64,000 nucleotides of DNA from an uncultured Chthonomonas sp. (GTDB lineage Bacteria; Armatimonadota; Chthonomonadetes; Chthonomonadales; Chthonomonadaceae): the NCBI GenBank assembly GCA_903919615.1, contig CAIXIX010000456.1:1-64000 (forward strand). The letters are read 5' to 3'. Positions 35,133 through 43,045 of the stretch are shown here, piece after piece (within the stretch, counting starts at the first letter, position 1; each line of letters starts with the position of its first letter). Both the position numbers and the translations under genes were made by a program. The notes under the pieces were generated by a model. That model made no database searches, was not told the DNA's origin, and saw nothing but the letters and a program-made list of their open reading frames with translations.

Positions 35133-35295
35133 ACGTTGGCTCCGAGATATTGAGTGATAACAATATTCGATTTGTGTTGGGTGGAATCATTGTTCGGGGT
35201 GTTAGGTTGATTCGATACGTGCGTGGGTAGTCCCAGTGAATAATCCGCCAAATCGCGGATTATCGGGGGCAGGTCCATCGCATATAATACTGCTG

Positions 35296-35326
35296 TTGAC
35301 GAGACGACATGTCTATTGTAGACATG
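35296..35326 (+). promoter_or_regulatory. promoter with internal operator-like dyad
   Basis: TTGACG at 35296-35301, 17-base spacer, TAGACA at 35319-35324. The perfect 19-base dyad CATGTCTATTGTAGACATG (35308-35326) lies exactly between and over the -10. Such TCTA...TAGA dyads recall BlaI/CopY-type operators, which is inference only. The transcript would start near 35331 and run into the riboswitch. Confidence 0.6.
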
Positions 35327-35344
35327 GACAATTTAATATTGGCA

Positions 35345-35440
35345 TGATCAGGCGGCTCCAGGTGAGAGGAGCGCAGCCGGGCCTTCTAGCTCTTTGGTGA
35401 GGCAACAGGATGAATAGCCCTGTGGGACTGTAATGTATCG
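35345..35440 (+). promoter_or_regulatory. NiCo (czcD-type) metal riboswitch aptamer
   Basis: The order of conserved segments matches the NiCo riboswitch: ATCAGGC, stem P2 (GGCTCC/GGAGC), GCAGCCGGGC (35373-35382), stem P3 (GCCTT/GAGGC), GGCAACAGG (35401-35409), stem P4 (ACAGG/CCTGT) and CTGTGGGAC (about 35420-35428). Stem P1 is weak in this copy. The class binds Co(II) and Ni(II), and Fe(II) has also been proposed, and activates export genes. Here it sits 70-160 bases ahead of a heavy-metal P-type ATPase. Confidence 0.85.
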
Positions 35441-35458
35441 GTCCTACAGGGCTATTTT
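35413..35458 (+). terminator. intrinsic terminator serving as riboswitch expression platform
   Basis: AATAGCCCTGTGGGAC (35413-35428) pairs with GGTCCTACAGGGCTATT (about 35440-35456), giving a 16-bp stem followed by TTTTA. The 5' arm includes the P4 strand and the conserved CTGTGGGAC, so aptamer and terminator cannot form together. Metal binding should therefore permit read-through into the ATPase gene. Confidence 0.88.
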
Positions 35459-35508
35459 AATGCGTAGTGAGTTACCTTTCCTTTCTGTGTGAGGGCTGAA
35501 ACAATCGT

Positions 35509-37458
35509 ATGAACACATCGGATGTGACAGTTGAAGAGCATGCGCCGGGCTGCACGGCTGGCGATCGGTCCCGTGCAGGCGTGGCTTTTCACAGCAAGGC
35601 TCAGGTCGCCATTGCCGCACTTGCGGTTGTTGGGATACTGGCGCATCTGGTTCTGCGATACTCCCTCCATATGACTTCTGCCATGACGCAGGGGGGCACG
35701 GTCGGCCAGGATGAAACACCTCTGGTGGTCATTCTGGTCGGCGGAGGCCTTCCCTTAGTCTGGGCACTCTGTGTTCGGCTGTGGCGACGCGAGTTCGGCT
35801 CCGACCTACTCGCCGGCATCTCAATTGTCACCTCCGTTTTCCTTCATCAGTACCTTGCAGGCTCGCTGGTTGTGCTCATGCTTTCCGGTGGTGAGGCGCT
35901 TGAGGAGTATGCAACGCGCAGCGCCTCCTCTGTGCTGCATGCTCTCGCGCGCAGAATGCCGAGCGTCGCGCTCCGCGTCGAGCAAAATCACACCGTTGAA
36001 GTGCCGTTGGCCAAAATTAAAGTTGGCGATAAGGTCGTCGTCCCCCCGCATGCGCTTTGCCCCGTTGACGGAACGGTACTGGAGGGGCACGGCACGATGG
36101 ATGAGTCGTATCTCACTGGCGAGCCGTATACCGTTTCGAAGGCGCCAGGCACAGCAGTGCTCTCCGGCGCGGTAAATGGGGAGTCGCTGCTTACCGTTCT
36201 GTGCGATCGGCCTGCGAGCGACTCACGCTACGCACGCATCATGAAAGTTATGCAGGAGTCTGAGCAGCAGCGGCCGCAGATGCGGCGGCTCGCGGATCAG
36301 CTTGGAGCATGGTATACGCCGATAGCCGTTGGTATTGCCGTTTGTGCATGGGCGATATCCGGCAGTTCGATGCGCTTTCTCTCCGTGCTGGTTATTGCCA
36401 CCCCGTGCCCATTGCTGATTGCCATCCCAATCGCCATAATTGGCTCGATTTCGCTTGCCGCAAGACACGGGATTATCATCAAAGACCCCTCCGTTCTGGA
36501 AACGATCGGAAGGTGTCGCGTTGCAATTTTTGATAAGACCGGTACGCTGACGTATGGTCGACCCGTTCTTACCGAGGTAACACTCGCTGCGGATACATCC
36601 TGCACGAGAGAGAATCTCCTCGCGCTGGTTGCGAGCGCGGAACGCTACTCCAAGCATCCTCTCGCCCTGGCCATTCTGGAGGCTGCGAATCTGGCGCATC
36701 TTGCGCTGCACGATGCAGTTGAAGTGAAGGAGGAGCCAGGGATAGGTTTAATCGCTACCGTGCAGCAGCGTGAGCTACGAATTGGCGGACGAACGCTGAT
36801 CGATCAGCATTATCCAGACCAAAGGGAAAAACTGCCCGCCGCAGCGGAGGGGATGGAGTGTGTTGTAGTTGTGGACGGTATGGTTACGGCATGCTTTCGG
36901 TTCCGAGATGAGCCGCGACAGGACGGAGTTCATTTCATTGGACATCTATCGCCACGCCATGCCATCGAGAGGATACTGCTGCTCTCGGGCGATCGGGAAT
37001 CGGAAGTTCGCTACCTCGCGGAGCGGGTTGGCATCACCGAGGTGCTCTCTGGCCAGAGCCCGGAGCAGAAACTTGAAACGGTGCGACGAGAGACTGCAAA
37101 AGCCTGCAGCCTGTTTCTAGGGGACGGTATTAATGATGCCCCTGCCCTCACTGCAGCCTCTGTGGGGATTGCGTTTGGCAACAATAGCGATATCACCGGC
37201 GAGGCTGCAGGCGCGGTGATTATGGATAGCTCCCTGGAGCGCGTGGACATCCTGTTTCATATCGGCAGCAGAATGCGGACGATTGCGCTACAGAGCGCGC
37301 TAGGCGGCATGGCGCTTAGCCTGGCTGGGATGGCGTTCGCGGCAGGCGGACACCTCACGCCGGTAATGGGAGCCGTGCTGCAAGAGGTGATCGATGTGGT
37401 TGCCGTGGTAAATGCGCTTAGGGCGGCGCTGCCGCCGAAGACGCTTTCGGATTATTAA
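35509..37458 (+). CDS. heavy-metal translocating P-type ATPase (probable Co/Ni/Fe efflux)
   Basis: A 649-residue P1B-type pump without an N-terminal metal-binding domain. Visible: the A-domain ([20 protein letters not shown]), the transmembrane metal site TPC at C300 ([15 protein letters not shown]), the phosphorylated D342 in [10 protein letters not shown], the SKHPLA signature, and [16 protein letters not shown]. There are about three TM helices before the A-domain and a final pair near the C-terminus. The TPC motif is neither the CPC of copper pumps nor the SPC of P1B-4 pumps, so the metal is read from the riboswitch rather than from the motif. Expression is probably controlled twice, by the promoter dyad and by the riboswitch. 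Confidence 0.93.
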   Translation: MNTSDVTVEEHAPGCTAGDRSRAGVAFHSKAQVAIAALAVVGILAHLVLRYSLHMTSAMTQGGTVGQDETPLVVILVGGGLPLVWALCVRLWRREFGSDLLAGISIVTSVFLHQYLAGSLVVLMLSGGEALEEYATRSASSVLHALARRMPSVALRVEQNHTVEVPLAKIKVGDKVVVPPHALCPVDGTVLEGHGTMDESYLTGEPYTVSKAPGTAVLSGAVNGESLLTVLCDRPASDSRYARIMKVMQESEQQRPQMRRLADQLGAWYTPIAVGIAVCAWAISGSSMRFLSVLVIATPCPLLIAIPIAIIGSISLAARHGIIIKDPSVLETIGRCRVAIFDKTGTLTYGRPVLTEVTLAADTSCTRENLLALVASAERYSKHPLALAILEAANLAHLALHDAVEVKEEPGIGLIATVQQRELRIGGRTLIDQHYPDQREKLPAAAEGMECVVVVDGMVTACFRFRDEPRQDGVHFIGHLSPRHAIERILLLSGDRESEVRYLAERVGITEVLSGQSPEQKLETVRRETAKACSLFLGDGINDAPALTAASVGIAFGNNSDITGEAAGAVIMDSSLERVDILFHIGSRMRTIALQSALGGMALSLAGMAFAAGGHLTPVMGAVLQEVIDVVAVVNALRAALPPKTLSDY

Positions 37459-37518
37459 CAGATGGGGTAAGTGGGTAATCCCTTACCGCTTGAATCCCTC
37501 TGAACTCGGGCCCAGTGA

Positions 37519-37560
37519 ACCCGGTTTTGGGGTTTTGGACGGACATGTCTCCGGCCCGAT
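37519..37560 (+). repeat. partial gene-end repeat copy behind the metal ATPase
   Basis: CCGGTTTTGGGGTTTTGGAC followed by GGACATGTCTCCGG, in the same sense as the upstream gene and sharing the GGTTTT...GGACGGACAT order with the copies at 25737 and 56591. Confidence 0.55.
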
Positions 37561-37715
37561 GAAGGTATAAATGCAACCGAGAGTGTCGTTTTTCGGAGCA
37601 GCGTAGGGGTGCTGCTTGCCGCACCCGCTTACAGTTTGCACGCCGTAATTTGTAAGCAGAATCACTTATCGATTGCCTGATTTGTTCGTCGTTTTCGGCC
37701 CGCGAGCCCCTTACG

Positions 37716-37739
37716 GGCGCAGCAAGCGGCGCCACTACC
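37716..37739 (-). repeat. single copy of the 61-bp array core
   Basis: On the minus strand it reads GGTAGTGGCGCCGCTTGCTG then CGCC, identical over 24 bases to the junction and hairpin part of the 61-bp unit at 18473-18703. The TTGCAC and dyad part is absent. Confidence 0.75.
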
Positions 37740-37854
37740 ATTCGCAAATAATGCAGGTTAGATCTAGTGCAGGAAGTTTACGGGGGAATTGGCGGTTGTA
37801 ATGTTTAAATTGACCGCGTGTAATTAGCGAGTGGCAGTAGTGGGAGTGTCAGCG

Positions 37855-40755
37855 TTGTCTATCTCTACTTTTCATAAATCTTCCCGTGGCGTTGTAGCTG
37901 GTATCCTGGGTGTTTGTGCTGCAGCGGCCGGTATCACCTTGCCGATTCGAGCACAAGCTCAGCAGGCGCCACGGTTCAGTTATGTGGATATTCTACATCA
38001 GCTAACGGATCTTGATCGGCTCACCCATCTCACGAGCGGTTACCGAGCCGGCCTGTTTTCAAGTTGGGACCGGGCATCGCTCAGAGTTTGGGGCGCGAAT
38101 GGCGACGCCGGCCAGTATCTACGTACGGAGCCGAATGGCGACGCCGTTATGATGGATATTGATGGGCCAGGCATCATCTACCGGACGTGGTCTGCCAACC
38201 CTGTTGGAAAGATCCGCATCTATCTGGACGGCGCGACAACGCCCAATTTCGATTGGAACTTCCCAGACCTTTTTGATGGCAAACTGGGGCCGTTTATCCG
38301 CCCGATAGTGTACCGACGCGACTCTGCGCAATCGGCATCGGACTGCTATCTCCCAATTCCCTTTGCAAAACATATCAAGATTACAGCCGACAAGGCCCAG
38401 CCGGAGTACTATCAGTTCAACTATCTGCTTTACCCTAAGGGCACAGAACTGCGGAGCTTTCACCTTCCACTTAGCAGCGACGAGGATATGGCTCTCCATG
38501 CGGCCGCAGATACCTGGTCGCACCCGGAGAAGGACCCGAAACCTGCACTTGACAAGCAGCATACTATCCATCGCAGTGTTACGATTGCGCCCGGAAAATC
38601 GGTTGAGCTTGCCTCGCTGCGTGGGTCCGGAGTTATCCGGTCGATAAAGGTAAGCGCCACCTCGCATCAGCGGTATGTGTGGCGAAAGCTTCTGCTCAAG
38701 GGCATTTGGGATGGGGCAACGTGGCCCCAGATTCTAACGCCTCTTGGCCCCTTCTTCGCATTTGATTGGGATACCCCAGACTATGCCTCCGTTATTTCCG
38801 GCTGCCGTGGTGGCCAGGCGTATCAGTACCTGCCAATGCCGTTTCGAAAATCTGGAAAGCTCACCCTGACAAATTACCTTGAGCAGCCAGCAAGCGTGGA
38901 CTACGAGATTACGTGGGCTCCTGTGAAACAGCAGCCTGCCGATATGCTTTACTTCTACGCACGCTGGAGACATGAGCCCGATTCGACAACGTTTGATTAT
39001 CCGTTCCTCGAGACTGCAGGCCATGGTCACTTTGTTGGCGTTTCCATGCCGATTGACTATCCACTTGGCGGATGGTGGGGTGAGGGAGACGACAAGGTGT
39101 GGGTGGATGACGACAATTTCCCGCCCTGGATCGGCACTGGCTCCGAGGATTACTTTGGCGATGCATGGGGAATCCGATATCTTTCTGGGCCAAGTTTTGG
39201 CGCATCCGCGATGAGCGATGCAAGACATCGAACCTGTAACTATCGCTGGCATTTTCTGGACATGGTGCCCTTCGAAAAGCGCATGCGTATGACGATTGAG
39301 AACTACGGTCCGAATGGCGGCGGCCCTCGTGGCCAGTACGACTACACGTCCACCGCGTTCTGGTATCAGCAGGAGCTGACGCCGCCATTTGAGCAGTTAA
39401 AGGGCGTGACGTATACAGGAGGCGACGATCCGCTGGGACCGCCAAAGCCGTTCGAATACAATCCAGATACCATGATGGACGTGAAGCGAGATGATCTTCG
39501 GACTTATGGCCTTGGGATAACGTTCGCTCAACAGGCGACCAACCTTCTGCAGGATCAAATCAAACAAGGTAAGGTGAAAGTCGTGACCGATGCGCTGCGA
39601 GATTACGAGTTTGACCGCGAACGCGCGGTCGATCTGGGAAATGTTATCGCAGGCGCGAGCCTTGGCGACATCAACATCAATGCGCCCGCGAGCGGCGTCT
39701 ACTTCCCACGAGTATACATTGCTCCAGAGCGGAGCAGTGCACAGCTGACTTTTGGGCAGAGCGGCGTTCCGGTCAGAATTGTCGGGCATCCCAAGCCGAA
39801 TGTTCTGGAGTTGAGCGGCATTGTGCTGGATAAAGGCAACCAGACGGTCGCGCTGATGGCAGCAACCGGTGGTCAAGCCATTCTCAACTGCATACAACTG
39901 GAACCAGCTAACCGATCGCATGATGCTATTGAAGCGGAGGAACTGAAGGTCCTAAGCGCGACTGGCGGAGCGGCATTACCTCTGGCAGGCGTTCCAGACC
40001 GAGCCGCGAGCGCTGGCAGGACATTGACCTTCGGCGCTAGCGGCGTCGGCCAGGGCTTCGTCATCGATCTCGGAAAACGGCCAAAGCTGCCGTATGTCCT
40101 TGGGGCACGAACTGCAACTGGCCCAGATTGCGGCATTATCCAGGCGTTTTCGGGCGGAAAACCGATTGGGCCGGAGTTCGACCTGTACTCTGCTGAGCGA
40201 CGGCTTCCCGACTCAATACTACCGTTGGGTCCCGCGCCAACTGGCGAACAGTCTATCGAGATTCGTGTTGTCGGTAAGAACCCGAAATCATCGGGACACA
40301 GGGCTGAGCTGGACTATTTCCGATGGGAGCCAGATCTAATTGGACCTGGAACTCGATCGGGAGTGTGGGCACAGGTGATCGGGGTGAATGGCTGCGAGTA
40401 TCGAGCACAGGATCTCGGCGATGCCTATTCTGGCGGGCATCAGTTCTGGATGCAGCCATGCGACCTGAATGGCTGGGCCGATATCGCAATCGAGATTCCT
40501 ACCGACGACAGCTACGACATCGCGGCTCGGTTCACAAAATCGTGGGATTACGCTACCGTTCAGGCCTTCCTGGATGGTAAGGCAATCGGCGATCCGACGG
40601 ACACGTACGCGGAGGTCTGTATCCCTGGCGTGGATAAGACGCTTGCCCATATGCACCTGACACAGGGCAGGCACGTACTGCGTTTTCAGGCGGTTGGGCA
40701 CAATACGGCTTCGAAAGGGTACCTGGTGGGGCTTGATCACATTATTGTGAAGTAG
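37855..40755 (+). CDS. secreted GH172 (DUF2961) glycosidase with C-terminal modules
   Basis: A 966-residue exported enzyme. I start at TTG 37855 with GGGAG eight bases upstream; GTG 37831 is an alternative. A signal peptide ends near IRAQAQQAP. Residues about 45-500 form the GH172 jelly-roll pair, with E410 in WWGEGDDKVWVDDDNFPP and E431 in GTGSEDYFGDAWG. Their 21-residue spacing equals that of the catalytic glutamates described for alpha-D-fructofuranosidase of this family (E270/E291). The C-terminal 400 residues are further beta-sandwich segments (SGVYFPRVYIAPERSS, HRAELDYFRWEPD). The substrate may be a fructofuranoside or arabinofuranoside. Confidence 0.88.
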   Translation: MSISTFHKSSRGVVAGILGVCAAAAGITLPIRAQAQQAPRFSYVDILHQLTDLDRLTHLTSGYRAGLFSSWDRASLRVWGANGDAGQYLRTEPNGDAVMMDIDGPGIIYRTWSANPVGKIRIYLDGATTPNFDWNFPDLFDGKLGPFIRPIVYRRDSAQSASDCYLPIPFAKHIKITADKAQPEYYQFNYLLYPKGTELRSFHLPLSSDEDMALHAAADTWSHPEKDPKPALDKQHTIHRSVTIAPGKSVELASLRGSGVIRSIKVSATSHQRYVWRKLLLKGIWDGATWPQILTPLGPFFAFDWDTPDYASVISGCRGGQAYQYLPMPFRKSGKLTLTNYLEQPASVDYEITWAPVKQQPADMLYFYARWRHEPDSTTFDYPFLETAGHGHFVGVSMPIDYPLGGWWGEGDDKVWVDDDNFPPWIGTGSEDYFGDAWGIRYLSGPSFGASAMSDARHRTCNYRWHFLDMVPFEKRMRMTIENYGPNGGGPRGQYDYTSTAFWYQQELTPPFEQLKGVTYTGGDDPLGPPKPFEYNPDTMMDVKRDDLRTYGLGITFAQQATNLLQDQIKQGKVKVVTDALRDYEFDRERAVDLGNVIAGASLGDININAPASGVYFPRVYIAPERSSAQLTFGQSGVPVRIVGHPKPNVLELSGIVLDKGNQTVALMAATGGQAILNCIQLEPANRSHDAIEAEELKVLSATGGAALPLAGVPDRAASAGRTLTFGASGVGQGFVIDLGKRPKLPYVLGARTATGPDCGIIQAFSGGKPIGPEFDLYSAERRLPDSILPLGPAPTGEQSIEIRVVGKNPKSSGHRAELDYFRWEPDLIGPGTRSGVWAQVIGVNGCEYRAQDLGDAYSGGHQFWMQPCDLNGWADIAIEIPTDDSYDIAARFTKSWDYATVQAFLDGKAIGDPTDTYAEVCIPGVDKTLAHMHLTQGRHVLRFQAVGHNTASKGYLVGLDHIIVK

Positions 40756-40775
40756 CCTGCGGATAGCCTGGACAC

Positions 40776-40805
40776 AAAAAACCCGGCAGCTTGACGGCTG
40801 CCGGG
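40776..40805 (-). terminator. intrinsic terminator of the minus-strand gene at 40873
   Basis: CCCGGCAGC (40782-40790) and GCTGCCGGG (40797-40805) form a perfect 9-bp stem; on the minus strand it is followed by TTTTTTGTG. It also lies just behind the GH172 stop and may help to end that transcript. Confidence 0.8.
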
Positions 40806-40872
40806 GGCTAAACCAACTTCCACGATCCATCCTAAAATTCGCCGGGCCGACGAATTTATGTGCGCGGTTTGG

Positions 40873-41742
40873 TTACGGGGTCCAATCTTCGGGGACGTAG
40901 CATCCTGCATGAACTGCTTCACCGAACTGCTTGTCGAGGCAGTGCTGGAAGTCTTGCAGTTTACCGGGAACGCCCTTCCATTTTCGCAGGAAGTCTCCCA
41001 CCTTCTGGTTCGGCTCTAGATAGCCTTCCATGCGAGTCCGGCGGGCATACTGGCCCGGGCGAAGCACTTCTGAAACTTCCAGAGAGCATGTGGTGTAGAA
41101 CTCCGGATTGAGCCAGTAGCGAGGAATGTAGCCGTCACGAACAACGTCCGCGTTCCGATTGACCTTCCAGGCCTCGCAGAGCGAAAGCATATCCCGATCG
41201 ACTCCTGTAGGAGCCTCTTTGAGCGCCCAGAGCTCTCCCGCATACAAAATTCCGTGCACACGGCAGTAGGAACGCGTATCCTGGGTGAGGTGCTCTTTCA
41301 AGTCAACAATCGCTGTATCGAAACCCGACGCGGGCAGTTTAGTGAGAAATGCAGCGATTCGCCGGTCGAAGCTATTATTTCGCTCGAGAGCCGCGGCTGC
41401 CTGATCGTTCTTGCTCAGAGCATCACGAAGCTGGCCTTCCAGCTTGTGAATCTCCTCTTGATGCGCCGAATTTAACTTCTTTTCCAGATCCTGAAGCTGC
41501 TGCTCACTGGTACCCGATGGGGGAGCTGCTTCAACTGGCGTTTCGCCTACCTCAACCTCTACAACCGCTTCGCCACTACCCGCCGGGTTATCGTTCCACG
41601 CCTTAAAAAAGGCTGCGAGCCGGGTGAGTTCTGGTACCGTTCGGCTTCTGAAATTCGTTTCGAACCGCAGAAACTCCGGGTCAACGTGCTCTTTGAAGTA
41701 TTTGAATAGACCGGTTACATCCGCTTTTCCGGTATTACGCAT
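40873..41742 (-). CDS. unknown coiled-coil protein
   Basis: A 289-residue soluble protein. Residues about 75-130 are a Glu/Gln/Lys-rich coiled coil (SEQQLQDLEKKLNSAHQEEI), flanked by a Val/Glu/Pro-rich linker. The C-terminal part (about 140-289) is a compact domain with several Cys, Trp and Tyr (RSYCRVHGILYAGELWALKE, PRYWLNPEFYTTCSLEVSEV). No signal peptide or known motif. I do not recognise the family. It is flanked by a terminator on its 3' side and is divergent from purC. Confidence 0.8.
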   Translation of the reverse strand: MRNTGKADVTGLFKYFKEHVDPEFLRFETNFRSRTVPELTRLAAFFKAWNDNPAGSGEAVVEVEVGETPVEAAPPSGTSEQQLQDLEKKLNSAHQEEIHKLEGQLRDALSKNDQAAAALERNNSFDRRIAAFLTKLPASGFDTAIVDLKEHLTQDTRSYCRVHGILYAGELWALKEAPTGVDRDMLSLCEAWKVNRNADVVRDGYIPRYWLNPEFYTTCSLEVSEVLRPGQYARRTRMEGYLEPNQKVGDFLRKWKGVPGKLQDFQHCLDKQFGEAVHAGCYVPEDWTP

Positions 41743-42080
41743 TGCGCTGATATGCCCTTTCGAAGTCTAAATCTTTTACATTCATGCGGGTGTATTGGTG
41801 TGAAGTCGCATCAGAATGTCATTGCAGCTTATAGTATTGCACGGTTGCAGCCACCTGCGCGAGACCTGTGCCCTAAACCTGTTCATTATCGCCTCTTAAT
41901 ATAGGGCAAACGGCCCCCGAATCCCTTCTGAAAGGGAAGCTGAATCGCAATTGTTTCTTAAGAATTCATCGTTTCTGGCTTTCCCTGCGCACTATCGGAG
42001 TTGTGAGCGAAGAGCATATTTTGCAGGACCATAAGCGCATTTTGTCGAAATTAGCTGCAGCGTTTTCGTGAGGTGATACG
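41743..42080. other. 338-base divergent intergenic interval ahead of purC
   Basis: A/T-richer than its surroundings. It includes a small hairpin (CCCTT/AAGGG near 41923-41937). No purine riboswitch features, no clear promoter pair and no gene were found. Confidence 0.4.
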
Positions 42081-43031
42081 ATGTCTGAACAAGCGGTGCG
42101 TGAACCGGTTCTATCCACAGAGATTCCGGGCCTGAAGAAATTTATCTCTGGCAAGGTACGAGATGTTTACGATCTCGGAGAGACGCTCTTGCTTGTCGCA
42201 TCCGACCGCATCTCCGCGTTCGACGTTATCATGCCGAACGGGATTCCGGATAAAGGGCGCGTACTCACTCAGATGGCGCGGTTCTGGTTTCGCACGCTGC
42301 GCCCGATTGCCGTTACCCACTATATCTCCTGTGACGACGATTTTATTGCCGCTGCCATAACCGCAGCTGGAGGAGAGCTGACCCCAGAGTTGAAGCAGAA
42401 ACTCTCTGGCAGGGCGACACTCGGTGTTAAAGCGAACGCCTTTCCGGTTGAGTGTGTGGTACGAGGGTATATTGCTGGCTCACTGTGGAAAGAGTATTGC
42501 CAGGTCGGAGGCAGAGAAAAGGCGATTACGCTGCATGGCTACGAATTTCCGGCAGGATTGCGAGAGTCGGACAAACTGCCAACGCCGATCTTTACGCCAG
42601 CGACCAAGGCTGAAAGCGGACATGATGAGAACATCAGCACAGCACGAGCAGCCGAGATAGTAGGCGCCGAGATCGCTGCCGAACTGGAGAGCACCAGCAT
42701 TGCCCTTTACAGCGCAGCAAACGCGCTTGCGGCGTCGCGTGGAATTATACTGGCCGACACAAAATTTGAATTTGGACTAAGAAACGGCTCGCTGACGCTG
42801 ATTGATGAGGCGCTTACTCCGGACTCCTCGCGCTACTGGGCTGTGGCAGATTACGAGCCCGGCAAAAGCCAGGCCTCCTTTGACAAGCAGTTTGTTCGGG
42901 ACTGGCTGGAGGCTTCGGGTTGGAAGAAGGAGCCACCGGCGCCTGTGCTGCCACCCGAAGTTGTCGCTGGGACGCGTGCCAAGTATCTGGAAGCATTCGA
43001 GCGGATTACGGGACTTACCGAGCTTTCGTAG
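42081..43031 (+). CDS. purC: phosphoribosylaminoimidazole-succinocarboxamide synthase
   Basis: PurC (SAICAR synthase) ligates aspartate to CAIR in purine synthesis. 316 residues in the long eukaryote/proteobacterium-like form. Motifs: GKVRDVYDLGETLLLVASDR at about residue 24, ECVVRGYIAGSLWKEY, TPIFTPATKAESGHDENIS and IIDEALTPDSSRYW-like LIDEALTPDSSRYW. AGGTGA precedes the ATG by five bases. Three metabolic genes of apparently unrelated role follow on the same strand, the first after 14 bases. Confidence 0.96.
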   Translation: MSEQAVREPVLSTEIPGLKKFISGKVRDVYDLGETLLLVASDRISAFDVIMPNGIPDKGRVLTQMARFWFRTLRPIAVTHYISCDDDFIAAAITAAGGELTPELKQKLSGRATLGVKANAFPVECVVRGYIAGSLWKEYCQVGGREKAITLHGYEFPAGLRESDKLPTPIFTPATKAESGHDENISTARAAEIVGAEIAAELESTSIALYSAANALAASRGIILADTKFEFGLRNGSLTLIDEALTPDSSRYWAVADYEPGKSQASFDKQFVRDWLEASGWKKEPPAPVLPPEVVAGTRAKYLEAFERITGLTELS

Positions 43032-43045
43032 ATCGAGGCTAGCCC

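Larger units (their letters stand above)
35133..35508. other. 376-base regulatory interval upstream of the metal ATPase
   Basis: Holds a 9-bp-stem hairpin (ATAATCCGC at 35240-35248 with GCGGATTAT at 35255-35263), a TATAAT at 35283-35288 with a poor -35, the dyad promoter at 35296-35326, the NiCo riboswitch and its terminator. The promoter of the divergent GH71/99-like gene must also lie here but was not recognised. Confidence 0.7.
37459..37854. other. repeat-rich interval between the metal ATPase and GH172 gene
   Basis: Contains GGTAA-type tracts (37461-37482), a partial gene-end repeat (37519-37560), and near its right end (37716-37739, minus strand) a 24-base copy of the core of the 61-bp array. 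A GGGTGCTGCTTGCCGCACCC hairpin lies near 37607-37626. No credible gene. Confidence 0.6.
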
